Part shown: positions 56,001-60,213 of the stretch, one piece after another
Layout of the letters: each line of letters begins with the position of its first letter
Numbering within the stretch: position 1 is the stretch's first letter
DNA from: Strongylocentrotus droebachiensis
Taxonomy: Eukaryota > Echinodermata > Echinoidea > Camarodonta > Strongylocentrotidae
Direction of reading: 5' to 3'
NCBI GenBank assembly: GCA_035222895.1
Contig: JAVYIG010007241.1
Span: forward strand, 1 to 64,000
Length of the DNA: 64,000 bases
The notes under the pieces: generated by a model
What the model saw: the letters and a program-made list of their open reading frames with translations, nothing else
Told to the model about the DNA's origin: nothing
Database searches by the model: none
Position numbers and translations under genes: made by a program

Positions 56001-56541
56001 TCAATTAGAAAATGCCACGTTTACACCCTGCATTAATTATTTAAGCGATTTGAATATTGTAGGCCTAGTGTCATCTTATACCGGGAACGATCTTTACTGA
56101 TAATGAAATTGTGCCGCCTATTATTTTGAGGTATGTGATTCTGTCATCAATTAAAAGAAAACAAAAACAAAGAGATTTTTTGTTAACAGTGTATATGATT
56201 TGGCATAACTTACTCCGGATAATACAACCAGGCACTTTTGTTTCTACTCAAAACTTTCAGATTTTAAGGATATAGAGAATGCCAAATTATCACAAAGCTT
56301 CCAATCTTATTTATGCTCTTTACTATGGTATGCACCGTATGTGTAAATGACAACTTGACATAATTCATCTCAACAGGGGGACAGTGGCGGTCCTATTGTG
56401 CAGCAGAACTCTGGAAGATGGACCCTGTTTGGTGTTACCAGCTGGGGTGCAGTATGCGGTGGACAATACCAGCCAGCTGGTCTGACTCGTGTCTCTAGTT
56501 TTATGGATTTCATTGCCTACACAATCCATACCAACTACTAG
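16848..56541 (+). CDS. Gene B: SMB/CUB/LDLa repeat protein with C-terminal protease (exon-split)
   Basis: Exons run from SMB at 16848 to the trypsin stop at 56541. Order: SMB-CUB-LDLa; unit 1 SMB-CUB-LDLa-linker-CUB; unit 2 SMB-CUB-LDLa-linker; unit 3 SMB-CUB-LDLa-linker-CUB; unit 4 SMB-CUB-(LDLa with stop)-linker-CUB; linker; CUB; LDLa; CUB; five LDLa; LDLa plus stalk; trypsin. All domain exons are phase 1-1, so skipping any of them keeps the frame; summing the exons without the stop-bearing LDLa gives about 2,530 residues. No start codon with signal peptide was found upstream of 16848, so the 5' exons are missing, unseen, or those of gene A. Extracellular protease scaffolding in the style of ovochymase or enteropeptidase is inferred from architecture; the target is unknown. 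Confidence 0.7.
17655..18032 (+). CDS. CUB domain exon (unit 0)
   Basis: A whole CUB on one phase 1-1 exon: [23 protein letters not shown], the conserved [14 protein letters not shown] and the end [13 protein letters not shown]. It aligns along its whole length with the CUB at 20139 and its copies. It has no cysteine. Confidence 0.85.
18607..18711 (+). CDS. LDLa domain exon (unit 0)
   Basis: LDLa with six cysteines: [25 protein letters not shown] and Y-C. Phase 1-1; acceptor gtcag and donor gtaagc. Confidence 0.85.
18712..19391 (+). other. Intron; no gene seen
   Basis: Intron before the SMB exon of unit 1. Its last 60 bases (tttttcatttttcgcata and the following run) match the sequence before the SMB of unit 3 but not those before units 2 and 4, so two types of upstream flank exist. 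Confidence 0.5.
19392..19589 (+). CDS. SMB domain exon, unit 1
   Basis: SMB with eight cysteines ([29 protein letters not shown]), followed by a Thr/Pro tail ([17 protein letters not shown]). The exon is 198 bases, phase 1-1; acceptor cctcag and donor GTAATT. The donor lacks the usual purine-G at positions +3/+5, and all four units share it. Confidence 0.85.
20139..20519 (+). CDS. CUB domain exon, unit 1
   Basis: CUB of about 127 residues: [52 protein letters not shown] and W-L-H-F-H-T-D-G. The only cysteines are the adjacent pair in the central strand, not the canonical four. Phase 1-1; acceptor tttcag and donor gtgaga. Confidence 0.85.
20871..22262. mobile_element. Unclassified 1.4-kb block in CUB-LDLa intron, unit 1
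   Basis: This block is present in units 1, 2 and 4 and absent from unit 3, where the flanks are joined (about 32060). Near its two ends it carries the same 20 bases, CTGTGAGAGGGACAAGCAAA (about 20886 and 22170), in direct orientation. It includes a hairpin-forming AGAGTGC/GCACTCT segment near its right end. No ORF is supported. It may be an old insertion of a repeat (type unknown) or a deletion in unit 3. Confidence 0.5.
22342..22449 (+). CDS. LDLa domain exon, unit 1
   Basis: LDLa with six cysteines: [32 protein letters not shown]. One calcium-ligand position differs from units 2-4 (N-S-S-D-E instead of D-S-S-D-E). Phase 1-1; acceptor ttccag and donor gtgagt. Confidence 0.85.
22593..22711 (+). 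pseudogene. Dead second LDLa exon, unit 1
   Basis: It matches the LDLa exon at 2856 in sequence and flanks (ctcag before, gtaag after), including ggtttccaatgcccggat. A TGA follows the conserved C-P-D-G codons, and indels break the frame at the gcctgtatgatgtg and gaaaaaactttg segments. The same indels occur in all four units, so it died before the units were amplified. Confidence 0.8.
22712..23439 (+). other. Intron; no gene seen
   Basis: AT-rich intron shared by all four units and, in part, by the intron at 2380-2700. Confidence 0.4.
23440..23466 (+). CDS. 27-base Thr/Ser linker micro-exon, unit 1
   Basis: A tiny phase 1-1 exon between tcacag and gtacgg encodes a Thr/Asn/Ser linker (G-T-T-N-A-T-S-S-T). 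Its splice sites and reading frame are conserved in five copies (23440, 29652, 33217, 39261, 42628), one of which is 9 bases shorter yet in frame. This supports it as a real exon despite its size. Confidence 0.6.
24131..24340 (+). repeat. SINE 3' part with (ATT)n tail, unit 1
   Basis: The stretch gttaatctgcatttgccac and the following G-G-T-A-C-C-T-G-G-C-A-G-G region align with the body of the tRNA-derived SINE at 51295. It ends in an (ATT)n run. The same insertion is present in units 3 and 4, so it predates them. Confidence 0.6.
24613..24960 (+). CDS. Second CUB domain exon, unit 1
   Basis: CUB of about 116 residues: [52 protein letters not shown] and [10 protein letters not shown] with GFRLIM. 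No cysteines. Phase 1-1; acceptor gatag and donor gtacat. It is a different CUB type from the one at 20139. Confidence 0.85.
25075..25225. mobile_element. 151-bp MITE with long inverted repeats, unit 1 only
   Basis: It starts GGGGCGTTTCATGAAACAAT and ends with the reverse complement (GTTTCATGAACGCCCC). The inverted repeats extend inward through ACTGATATCATGTTCACCG / CGGTGAACATGATATTAGT. The matching sites in units 3 and 4 (about 34813 and 41918) are empty, so it inserted after the duplication. Confidence 0.75.
25568..25765 (+). CDS. SMB domain exon, unit 2
   Basis: 198-base SMB exon with eight cysteines, nearly identical to unit 1; S-C-S-D-S-C-C replaces S-C-S-N-S-C-C. Acceptor ccccag and donor gtaatt. 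Upstream flank is of the unit 2/4 type. Confidence 0.85.
26361..26741 (+). CDS. CUB domain exon, unit 2
   Basis: Differs from the unit 1 CUB by only two residues by eye (Q-G-H-V for Q-G-H-L; W-S-G-N-P for W-S-V-N-P). Same splice sites and phase. Confidence 0.85.
27093..28492. mobile_element. Unclassified 1.4-kb block, unit 2
   Basis: Copy of the block at 20871-22262, with the same CTGTGAGAGGGACAAGCAAA direct repeats near both ends and a small local duplication (ctatgctccctttctatgct) near 28010. Confidence 0.5.
28572..28679 (+). CDS. LDLa domain exon, unit 2
   Basis: Intact LDLa with all six cysteines and the acidic end [11 protein letters not shown]; phase 1-1. Confidence 0.85.
28823..28941 (+). 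pseudogene. Dead second LDLa exon, unit 2
   Basis: Carries the same frame-breaking indels as the unit 1 copy. The C-P-D-G codons are followed by CTATGT instead of TGATGT, so the TGA is absent here, but the frame is still lost. Confidence 0.75.
29652..29678 (+). CDS. 27-base linker micro-exon, unit 2
   Basis: Same splice sites as unit 1; encodes G-T-T-N-P-N-S-S-T. Because the following CUB is missing, it would splice to the SMB at 30119 in phase 1. Confidence 0.55.
30119..30316 (+). CDS. SMB domain exon, unit 3
   Basis: Eight-cysteine SMB. Residue changes are concentrated in [12 protein letters not shown] (M to V, N to I, N to D), making it the most diverged SMB of the four units. Phase 1-1. 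Confidence 0.85.
30915..31295 (+). CDS. CUB domain exon, unit 3
   Basis: Same CUB type as units 1, 2 and 4. It shares with unit 4 the residues D-Y-V-R, T-G-N-L-S, S-V-Y-P-N and W-T-Q-V, so units 3 and 4 form a pair. Phase 1-1. Confidence 0.85.
31415..31859. mobile_element. 445-bp TIR MITE, unit 3 only (TTA target duplication)
   Basis: Inverted ends read GGCCTAAAATAAAAACTTGT on both strands, extending with small mismatches to ATTGCCCTTTG. TTA flanks both sides (31412-31414 and 31860-31862), and units 1, 2 and 4 show the empty site. It contains a (CGGT)n run near 31463. A TTA duplication suggests a PIF/Harbinger-type mobiliser. No ORF is supported. Confidence 0.8.
32139..32246 (+). CDS. LDLa domain exon, unit 3
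   Basis: Six-cysteine LDLa ([16 protein letters not shown], then V-C-N-G and [11 protein letters not shown]). Phe replaces Ile after the third cysteine. Phase 1-1. Confidence 0.85.
32402..32517 (+). pseudogene. Dead second LDLa exon, unit 3
   Basis: Same frame-breaking indels as in the other units plus a further small deletion at the N-D-C codons; retains ctcag and gtaag at its edges. Confidence 0.75.
33217..33234 (+). CDS. 18-base linker micro-exon, unit 3
   Basis: A 9-base in-frame deletion relative to the other copies leaves G-T-T-N-A-T with intact splice sites. Keeping the frame after a deletion argues for coding constraint, though a chance event is possible. Confidence 0.5.
33871..34088 (+). 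repeat. SINE 3' part with (ATT)n tail, unit 3
   Basis: Same SINE piece and position as in unit 1 (24131-24340), ending in a shorter (ATT)n run. Confidence 0.6.
34364..34711 (+). CDS. Second CUB domain exon, unit 3
   Basis: 348-base phase 1-1 exon like 24613-24960. It differs by N-N-A-V for D-N-A-V, A-P-S-G-Y for P-P-G-Y and E-E-N-W-D for E-E-Y-Y-D, sharing the first two with unit 4. No cysteines. Confidence 0.85.
35176..35373 (+). CDS. SMB domain exon, unit 4
   Basis: Eight-cysteine SMB ([28 protein letters not shown]). Phase 1-1; acceptor ccccag and donor gtaatt. Confidence 0.85.
35954..36334 (+). CDS. CUB domain exon, unit 4
   Basis: Same 381-base CUB exon; shares its diagnostic residues with unit 3 (D-Y-V-R, T-G-N-L-S, W-T-Q-V). 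Contains the E-S-C-C-D-Y pair. Phase 1-1. Confidence 0.85.
36686..38094. mobile_element. Unclassified 1.4-kb block, unit 4
   Basis: Copy of the block at 20871-22262, more diverged from the unit 1 and 2 copies than those are from each other. Confidence 0.5.
38170..38277 (+). pseudogene. LDLa exon with in-frame stop, unit 4
   Basis: It aligns with the intact LDLa exons of units 1-3, but the codon after Y-E-C is TAG, and G-Q-C is changed to G-L-C by a second substitution. Splice sites are intact. As the exon is phase 1-1, skipping it would keep the rest of the protein in frame; including it would end translation. Confidence 0.85.
38421..38539 (+). pseudogene. Dead second LDLa exon, unit 4
   Basis: Same ancestral indels as in units 1-3, with a TGA after the C-P-D-G codons and a further TAG near the end. 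Confidence 0.75.
39261..39287 (+). CDS. 27-base linker micro-exon, unit 4
   Basis: Encodes G-T-T-N-A-T-S-S-T between tcacag and gtatgg, as in unit 1. Confidence 0.55.
39370..39545 (+). repeat. Local tandem duplication in linker-CUB intron, unit 4
   Basis: The run cccataatac(a/g)ttgcgcatcc through cacgt occurs twice about 110 bases apart (starting near 39371 and 39480); units 1 and 3 have it once. Confidence 0.65.
40045..40247 (+). repeat. SINE 3' part, unit 4, split from its (ATT)n tail
   Basis: Same SINE piece as in units 1 and 3. The (ATT)n tail is interrupted by the Penelope-like insertion; the remaining tail is at 41176-41188. Confidence 0.6.
40250..41175. mobile_element. Penelope-like element fragment in inverted-arm (foldback) form
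   Basis: Two 371-base inverted arms (40284-40654 and 40803-41173) flank a 148-base centre. On the - strand, the centre and arm edge (about 40770-40660) read [10 protein letters not shown], then [12 protein letters not shown]. This is the K-E-A-I-x-I-R and N-R-D-x-G pattern seen at the C-terminus of the GIY-YIG endonuclease in Penelope-like elements. Each arm carries an outward-facing TATAAAAGACC and a hammerhead-like motif, as in the terminal repeats of this class. The left end has about 34 extra bases outside the arm. The reverse transcriptase is missing. It sits in the (ATT)n tail of the SINE, in unit 4 only. Confidence 0.7.
41066..41108 (+). ncRNA. Candidate minimal hammerhead ribozyme in Penelope-like arm
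   Basis: The order fits a hammerhead: ATCAC (41066-41070, helix I), CTGACGA core (41071-41077), GTAT/ATAC helix II (41079-41082 with 41092-41095), GAA core (41096-41098), ACGT as a two-base-pair helix III (41099-41102), C17 at 41103, then GTGAT (41104-41108) pairing with ATCAC. One extra A (41078) precedes helix II. Minimal hammerheads with very short helix III are known from Penelope-like elements. The left-arm copy on the - strand has mismatches in helices I and II. Confidence 0.55.
41469..41816 (+). CDS. Second CUB domain exon, unit 4
   Basis: 348-base phase 1-1 CUB exon. It differs from units 1 and 3 mainly at V-P-E-Y-A-I-S-N-V before P-Y-V-W-L-R-F. No cysteines. Acceptor gatag and donor gtacat. 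Confidence 0.85.
41817..42627 (+). other. Intron with unit junction; no gene seen
   Basis: Up to 42243 this follows the CUB-SMB intron of the units. Bases about 42244-42455 are not in the other units and were not recognised. From about 42456 the sequence matches the intron before the linker exon (compare 39100). The SMB-CUB-LDLa part of a further unit has therefore been lost here. Confidence 0.6.
42628..42654 (+). CDS. Fifth copy of linker micro-exon
   Basis: Encodes G-T-I-N-T-N-S-S-T between tcacag and gtatgg; phase 1-1. It follows the unit 4 CUB directly and precedes the divergent CUB at 43302. Confidence 0.55.
43302..43658 (+). CDS. Divergent CUB-like domain exon
   Basis: One exon of about 119 residues. 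It begins [13 protein letters not shown], has a L-F-L-I-W-R-V strand and ends with [10 protein letters not shown]. The strand order and length fit a CUB fold, but the S-P-N-Y-P motif, the cysteines and the S-D-x-S segment are lost. Phase 1-1; acceptor cttag and donor gtgggt. Confidence 0.6.
44131..44223 (+). CDS. Truncated LDLa-like exon
   Basis: Encodes the C-terminal two thirds of an LDLa ([21 protein letters not shown]) with four cysteines. The first beta-hairpin and its two cysteines are missing. Phase 1-1; acceptor tttag and donor gtaagt. Confidence 0.7.
44462..44548. repeat. Short interspersed palindromic repeat, copy 1
   Basis: About 87 bases (ttaacctgttgactactgaa, a central cacagggaccaccaggttcc and a closing gatgggttaa) recur at 57339-57422 with the same order. 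Complementary TTAACC/GGTTAA ends suggest a MITE or related small element. Confidence 0.55.
44890..45122 (+). CDS. Divergent CUB domain, first-half exon
   Basis: Encodes [20 protein letters not shown] and [10 protein letters not shown]. These are the first strands of a CUB-like fold in which the proline-rich motif is degenerate. Phase 1 in, phase 0 out (donor gttggg, a weaker site). Confidence 0.6.
45579..45723 (+). CDS. Divergent CUB domain, second-half exon
   Basis: Completes the CUB with F-W-V-R-Y-E-R-V and L-V-F-Q-V-N-T-V, matching in layout the CUB half-exon at 1-119. Phase 0 in (acceptor ttgcag), phase 1 out (donor gtaagt). The pair adds up to a whole number of codons. Confidence 0.65.
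45724..46268 (+). other. Intron; no gene seen
   Basis: No exon or clear repeat recognised. Confidence 0.35.
46269..46385 (+). CDS. LDLa domain exon
   Basis: LDLa with six cysteines: [18 protein letters not shown] and [12 protein letters not shown]. Phase 1-1; acceptor cgcag and donor gtaaga. Confidence 0.85.
46667..47635 (+). pseudogene. LINE endonuclease fragment
   Basis: Encodes the second half of the exo/endo/phosphatase domain (GDFNINL, S-L-I-D-H-A-Y, I-S-D-H-F-P-I) and the following basic linker ([13 protein letters not shown]). The last codons are MITE sequence, so the native frame stops at 47543. Confidence 0.8.
47543..47721. mobile_element. 179-bp MITE inside the LINE
   Basis: Ends are perfect inverted repeats, GGCCCGAATTCACAAAG and CTTTGTGAATTCGGGCC, flanked by AAT on both sides. 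The interior has inverted AGGTTTG/CAAACCT words. A copy of equal length lies at 58436-58614. Insertion here is younger than the LINE. Confidence 0.85.
47836..49036 (+). pseudogene. LINE reverse transcriptase, internally deleted
   Basis: Two frames (47836-48306 and 48245-49036) carry RT pieces: [15 protein letters not shown]-like F-R motifs, Y-G-F-R-K and F-I-D-F-Q-K-A in the first, then the catalytic L-F-A-D-D in the second. The junction near 48285-48300 skips the stretch that normally holds A-F-D-T to L-G-P-L-L-F. Confidence 0.8.
50050..50166 (+). CDS. LDLa domain exon
   Basis: LDLa with six cysteines: [28 protein letters not shown]. The spacing between cysteines 2 and 3 is longer than usual. 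Phase 1-1; acceptor aacag and donor gtaagt. Confidence 0.8.
50664..50759 (+). CDS. LDLa domain exon (start uncertain)
   Basis: Encodes [20 protein letters not shown] followed by C-G-D-S-T-D-E and a final cysteine. The phase 1 acceptor ttgtag at 50658-50663 fits the preceding donor but leaves out a cysteine just upstream (N-S-A-C-V-N-P-L-V) that would complete the usual first disulfide. An upstream acceptor near 50640 would include it but be out of phase. The third cysteine (G-x-C-I) is replaced by Val. Donor gtatac. Confidence 0.6.
50760..51291 (+). other. Intron; no gene seen
   Basis: No exon or clear repeat recognised between the LDLa exon and the SINE. Confidence 0.35.
51292..51643 (+). 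repeat. tRNA-derived SINE with (ATT)n tail
   Basis: The head has pol III promoter-like boxes: TCGAGTGGTTT (box A-like) and GCTTCGATCCC (box B-like), with folding like a tRNA of the Leu/Ser type. The body includes catttgcc and gacctggtagg. The 3' end has a LINE-like GTAAAGCGCTCAGAGACGGT segment followed by an (ATT)n run. Fragments of the same family sit in the linker-CUB introns of units 1, 3 and 4. Confidence 0.75.
51653..51757 (+). CDS. LDLa domain exon
   Basis: LDLa with six cysteines: [31 protein letters not shown]. Phase 1-1. The acceptor (ttccag) lies only 9 bases after the (ATT)n tail of a SINE, so the SINE has replaced the polypyrimidine region. Confidence 0.85.
51758..52410 (+). other. 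Intron with pyrimidine-rich and (CT)n sequence
   Basis: (CT)n microsatellite runs lie at about 52272-52292 and 52323-52343. No exon is seen; the ORF at 52174-52410 is low-complexity translation. Confidence 0.5.
52411..52527 (+). CDS. LDLa domain exon
   Basis: LDLa with six cysteines: [26 protein letters not shown] and N-C-R. Phase 1-1; acceptor tgtag and donor gtaagg. Confidence 0.85.
52700..53200 (+). repeat. Two tandem copies of a partial LDLa exon plus insert
   Basis: The run ctgtccaggaaattatttcc with the first part of the LDLa exon occurs at 52709, 52956 and 53208. In the first two copies the exon stops after C-L-T(or Y-L-T) at ctgacag and goes into the insert aataaaattaatctgaatct and about 170 bases of non-coding sequence. 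Only the third copy goes on to a full LDLa. The first two keep the acceptor but lack a donor, so they are probably unused. Confidence 0.75.
53207..54214 (+). CDS. LDLa exon fused to Pro/Glu/Trp minisatellite stalk
   Basis: A single 1008-base phase 1-1 exon. It first encodes an LDLa ([29 protein letters not shown]), then a [12 protein letters not shown] linker with three potential N-glycosylation sites. About 260 residues follow, made of variants of [20 protein letters not shown]. The DNA repeat period is 60 bases in the 3' half and shorter, mixed 24-36 base forms in the 5' half. The stalk is acidic and proline-rich, likely extended, and separates the LDLa array from the protease. Copy number is expected to vary among alleles and assemblies. 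Confidence 0.85.
53400..54170 (+). repeat. Coding minisatellite, 60-bp period
   Basis: Tandem blocks of ggcacatggagacccgaacc and ggcacatggggacctgaacc joined by cgaagggggac. The 3' half has at least six nearly perfect 60-bp copies; the 5' half has irregular copies. The absence of stops in several frames on both strands follows from the repeat composition. Confidence 0.9.
54372..54549 (+). CDS. Trypsin domain 2, exon 1 (activation region and catalytic His)
   Basis: Encodes G-C-G-L-R-P with the propeptide cysteine, then [29 protein letters not shown] and TAAHC. The usual I-V-G-G after the activation Arg is V-T-H-G, an unusual N-terminus for the mature enzyme. Phase 1 in, phase 2 out (GTAAGT), as in trypsin domain 1. 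Confidence 0.85.
55078..55349 (+). CDS. Trypsin domain 2, exon 2 (catalytic Asp)
   Basis: Encodes the catalytic Asp in [10 protein letters not shown], then [10 protein letters not shown] and V-T-F-T-G-W-G. The cysteine that in trypsin 1 precedes V-S-G-W-G (residue 136, partner of 201) is replaced by Phe-Thr here. Phase 2 in, phase 1 out. Confidence 0.85.
55750..55889 (+). CDS. Trypsin domain 2, exon 3
   Basis: Encodes [13 protein letters not shown] and the pre-serine loop Y-N-G-M-C-T. The residue in the position of Asp189 is Gly, so trypsin-like Arg/Lys specificity is not predicted. Phase 1 in, phase 0 out (GTAAGT). Confidence 0.85.
56377..56541 (+). CDS. Trypsin domain 2, exon 4 (catalytic Ser, stop)
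   Basis: Begins GDSGGPIV, continues [10 protein letters not shown] and A-G-L-T-R-V, and ends at TAG (56539-56541) after 54 codons. Catalytic Ser and Asp194 are present. Ala stands in the place of Gly226, which with Gly189 suggests an S1 pocket for uncharged side chains. Confidence 0.9.
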   Translation, partial: GDSGGPIVQQNSGRWTLFGVTSWGAVCGGQYQPAGLTRVSSFMDFIAYTIHTNY

Positions 56542-56774
56542 ATAAGAATACTGGAAGTCTATGATCCTACACGATAAGATAAACAAGCTTACAATATATG
56601 ATAAGTGGATATCGAAATTATAAAGCTTAGTATTAGTGTTTATTACTTGTATGATAATAACAGATTTGATTCAGGTGTTAAAATAGGTTTTTTTGCCTCG
56701 ATTTTTAAAGCTAATTTGAATGTTAAAGATTTTACAGAATTTATTGGTTCTAAATAATGTAATTATAGTAATTA

Positions 56775-56780
56775 AATAAA
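56775..56780 (+). terminator. Likely polyadenylation signal of gene B
   Basis: AATAAA lies about 230 bases after the trypsin 2 stop codon, followed by T-rich and GT-rich sequence. A second AATAAA is at about 56907. Confidence 0.5.
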
Positions 56781-56784
56781 CGTT

Positions 56785-58435
56785 GAAATGTATTTGTTAT
56801 TTTGTATATGTGAACATTAATTTGTAAGTTTGTATAATGTGAACATTTATTTGTAATTTTGTATGAAATGTAGAACTTTATTTTGAATTTCGTTTAGGAG
56901 AGGAAAGAATAAAAACTTATAAAACCCAAAAGGACCACATAGCACGCCTTCAAACTCACTAAGCAGGCAAAACAAAAGCCACCCCCCCCCCCCTCTTTAA
57001 CTTTCTTAAAAAGCAACATTATTTTAAGTTTTGAAATGTTACGTTCATCTAAAATGGTTATATAGAAAATGCTAGAATAGCGAACAGGTTCACTTAAATG
57101 ACGCGGACGCTTATACACTTAAAAACTGAACTCTTAAATTTCAGAATTCAAAATTTAAGAGTGTTGATGTAAGTTACAGGCATGACAGAGTCTCGTACTA
57201 CCTAGCAATGTGTTGATTTAAGTCAGCTTCATATCGTACTTAGATTATGTTTGGTAAGAATATTTAAACTCATGAGCACCTAGTTCCATCGCAATACTTC
57301 TTGTGTTTTTGTCGTTTTAGTTTATAATTATATATTTAACCCTTTGACTACTGAATTATCTCATTCCCATAGACTTACCACAGGGACCACAGGGACCACC
57401 GGGTTCCAGTAAGCAACGGGTTAATATACTTCAAGGTGTGTAATACTGCATACTCAGTTACCATAAGATGTGTAATTATTATGAATTTTTTTTTAGGGTA
57501 ATGTATGGAAATCTAAGTATCCTTTAATATACTTATAAGTTGGGCCAGTCTAAATATTGTTCTCTATTGTGGCTGTAATTCTTTATATTTCTAACTAGGT
57601 GTGTAGCTCTGAACGATATCTTTCGTAGGGTGTGTTTTTCAAAGCATTATTTGTCATAAACAGTGTAATTCGAAAGTAAAGACTCTTTCAATATAACGTC
57701 TTACTCTGAATATTACCTTAGGTGCGTAATTTTTAATACGCTTTCGTATTATTTATGTGATTTCGCATATATTTCGCTCGTAAAGGGAGTAGCTACACGC
57801 TTATAATACTGCTGCTGAAGACAGGTTCATACCACAACGACTCCAAATTTAGGAATGTTTTATCATTTTCAACAACTCCAATAAAACATTTAATTCTCTT
57901 TCCAAGCAGACGTGTTTGTAATTTCTCTGCGTTTTTCTTTTGTTGCTGTTAACTAATGTGTACAATAAATATTCTTTCATCGTCGTAACAGTTTGACAAA
58001 AGGAAAATACGATATAAATTCCTCAAAATAGTTTTGTATTTCAATTTAGAGCGTCGATATCTTGATTGTTACTATATCATCATACCTGAATTTGGTAATT
58101 CAAAGCCTGTTAAATTCCCTTAACGATGACGTTCTATTCGTAATGATTATATAATCGTGGAATGGGCAGTACACGTTAATATGGGGTCAATCAAAAGTAA
58201 AACGTTCCAAAATGCATTACAGTTGTTCGGGGGTCGGATTATGCTTAAAGGTCGGGTGACATCCAAATATAAGTTGATTTCTTTTGATGTGCATGGCTGC
58301 ATACAACTCATATTTTGTTATTCAAACATCTATATAGATTTCATAGATTTCTAAATATTTTTAAAATAATTTCTCAGACCTGCTAAGATTCACCCTGAAA
58401 AAATTATCTAGATCTCATTCATCTTGTGACATAAT
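56785..58435. other. Intergenic; no gene seen
   Basis: AT-rich sequence with no supported exon. It includes a second copy of the short palindromic repeat at 57339-57422 and a C run at 56983-56995. Confidence 0.45.
57339..57422. repeat. Short interspersed palindromic repeat, copy 2
   Basis: Matches 44462-44548 in order and length, with the cacagggaccac segment here partly duplicated. Ends are ttaaccc and gggttaa. Confidence 0.55.
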
Positions 58436-58614
58436 GGCCCGAATTCACAAAGGAGGTTTGTCGACAAACCTTGGTTTTCGTACGTCATATGACGCGTTTT
58501 ACGCGTTTTTTACAAACCTGGTTTGTAAAGAACAAAAGGAGGTTTGGCGAAACAAAAGGAGGTTTGAGCTCAAACCTTGGTCTGAGCTCAAACCTTGCTT
58601 TGTGAATTCGGGCC
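58436..58614. mobile_element. 179-bp MITE, second copy
   Basis: Same length, ends and interior as 47543-47721 with very few differences (accttggttttcg for accgaggtttatg). Again flanked by AAT on both sides. The near-identity of two copies in one window points to recent activity. Confidence 0.85.
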
Positions 58615-59039
58615 AATATGTCAAACATTAGTGAGCTAACAAGAGACAGTGGTATGTAATTTACCCAAGCTCAGCACATGCTCACAAAACGATTACATTC
58701 TTTCATACAATCCGTCCAAATTACCTGTCTTTTCCTGGTGATGCTACAGCACGTCTGACATAGCAACTCATATGCTGGTATTTTATGGTCTATTGTAAAC
58801 AGATGGTCAGCTCTGGTGAAGCTGCATACCATTGTCTCTGGTTTGAATAATGTTGAGGTGGTAATTATTGAAGCGAAATGTATTCTTTTCACTTTTTAAA
58901 TGTTAGAGTAATATCAGAGGCACAATATCACAGGTAAAACGTTACCCTTCAAGAGTTCTCTCTAAACCTAAGTCTGTTTTATATCTGACAGGTCACTGCA
59001 CACAAATATTAATATTTCCTTTTCGCTCCCATATCCTTT

Positions 59040-60213
59040 AAACTTTTTGACTTTTTGTTTTGTTTTGTAGCATTGTTTTATTGTATTCATTCAGTACAAA
59101 ATATATAACAAACAAACATACAGCTTCATTGATTTACATAACATATCAAAATATAAAGAAAATTGTACATCTCTCAAAAAATACATAAGATAGTTTAATA
59201 CACAGTACATAATGTTTTCAAATTAATTATACTGAACGAATATTATAAATCAAAGAGTTACCTACAGACAGACAGACACACCGCACACGCTCACATACTC
59301 AGACACACATACAAACTTACATATCCCCCTCCCCCCTTCATTCCAAAGCTCAACAAATCCCCCCTCCCTTCCCGAGCATTCACTTCTACATATTTGTTGG
59401 AAATCCTGTCTCTTCCTTTTCTTTAAGACCAAATTATATATTTAAAAAAAAAATGTCTGAGTCTGAGAAAGACGTATTTGCCTCACCGTCCTTAACTGTG
59501 GAAGTTGTCCCATTTTCTGAAGTGAAGTGTTAAAGTGCCTCTCTCCCCCGCTATTCCTTTTCTTCTTGCCTATTTTCTATAATTCTCTTTTTAATTTCTT
59601 GAGGAATTGGGGGTCTATTTTTAGTTGAACTATATTTAAAAATCATATGTTTTGTTAAAAGAATAATGTGATTTAACAATTGTTCTTCTCCCGCATTGGA
59701 TCTTTTTTTATCCCGATATGATTTTCTTGCCAGTGTAGATTTTTTAACGCTGATAAAGCAAAAAGGTCACCGCAGTCCTTCCAAATATTTGCTACCTTTT
59801 CACAGGTAAAAAACAGATGCTCATAGGTTTCTTCGTGTTTATTGCAAAAGGAGCAAAGATTGCTCACTGCATGTTTGAAAGTGTATAGATGCTTATTTGT
59901 ATAAATTAAATTATATAACATTTTATATTGAAATTCCCTCAGCTTTCTGTCTAGAGTGGATTTTCGGGGTCTTAAGAAAATTGTTCTCGTGTCATTTTCG
60001 ACCATATTGTATGTATCGTTCTAAGTTGCATGTAGCATAAGATTTTTCCGTTCTCATTTTTAACAATTTACTAGAGATATATTTTGATGTTATACCTTGC
60101 AAAGAGTGAGGGTTTCCTTTAATAATGAATTCTAAACTTAATTCAGTATCCTCACAAGGATGTTCATATATATTCAAAAGAGTTTTCCATGAGTCAGAAT
60201 GGAATGCCTTCAT
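59040..60213 (-). mobile_element. L1-like LINE 3' fragment (broken)
   Basis: On the - strand, 60213-59992 and 60005-59673 encode the end of an L1-like ORF2: F-Q-Y-K-M-L-Y-N-L-I-Y-T-N, then the zf-RVT knuckle L-C-S-F-C-N-K-H with T-Y-E-H-L-F-F-T-C. The RT core is absent. Sequence down to about 59040 (T-rich, then ttattgtattcattcagtac) is likely its 3' UTR. It resembles the fragment at 4580-5745. Confidence 0.7.
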
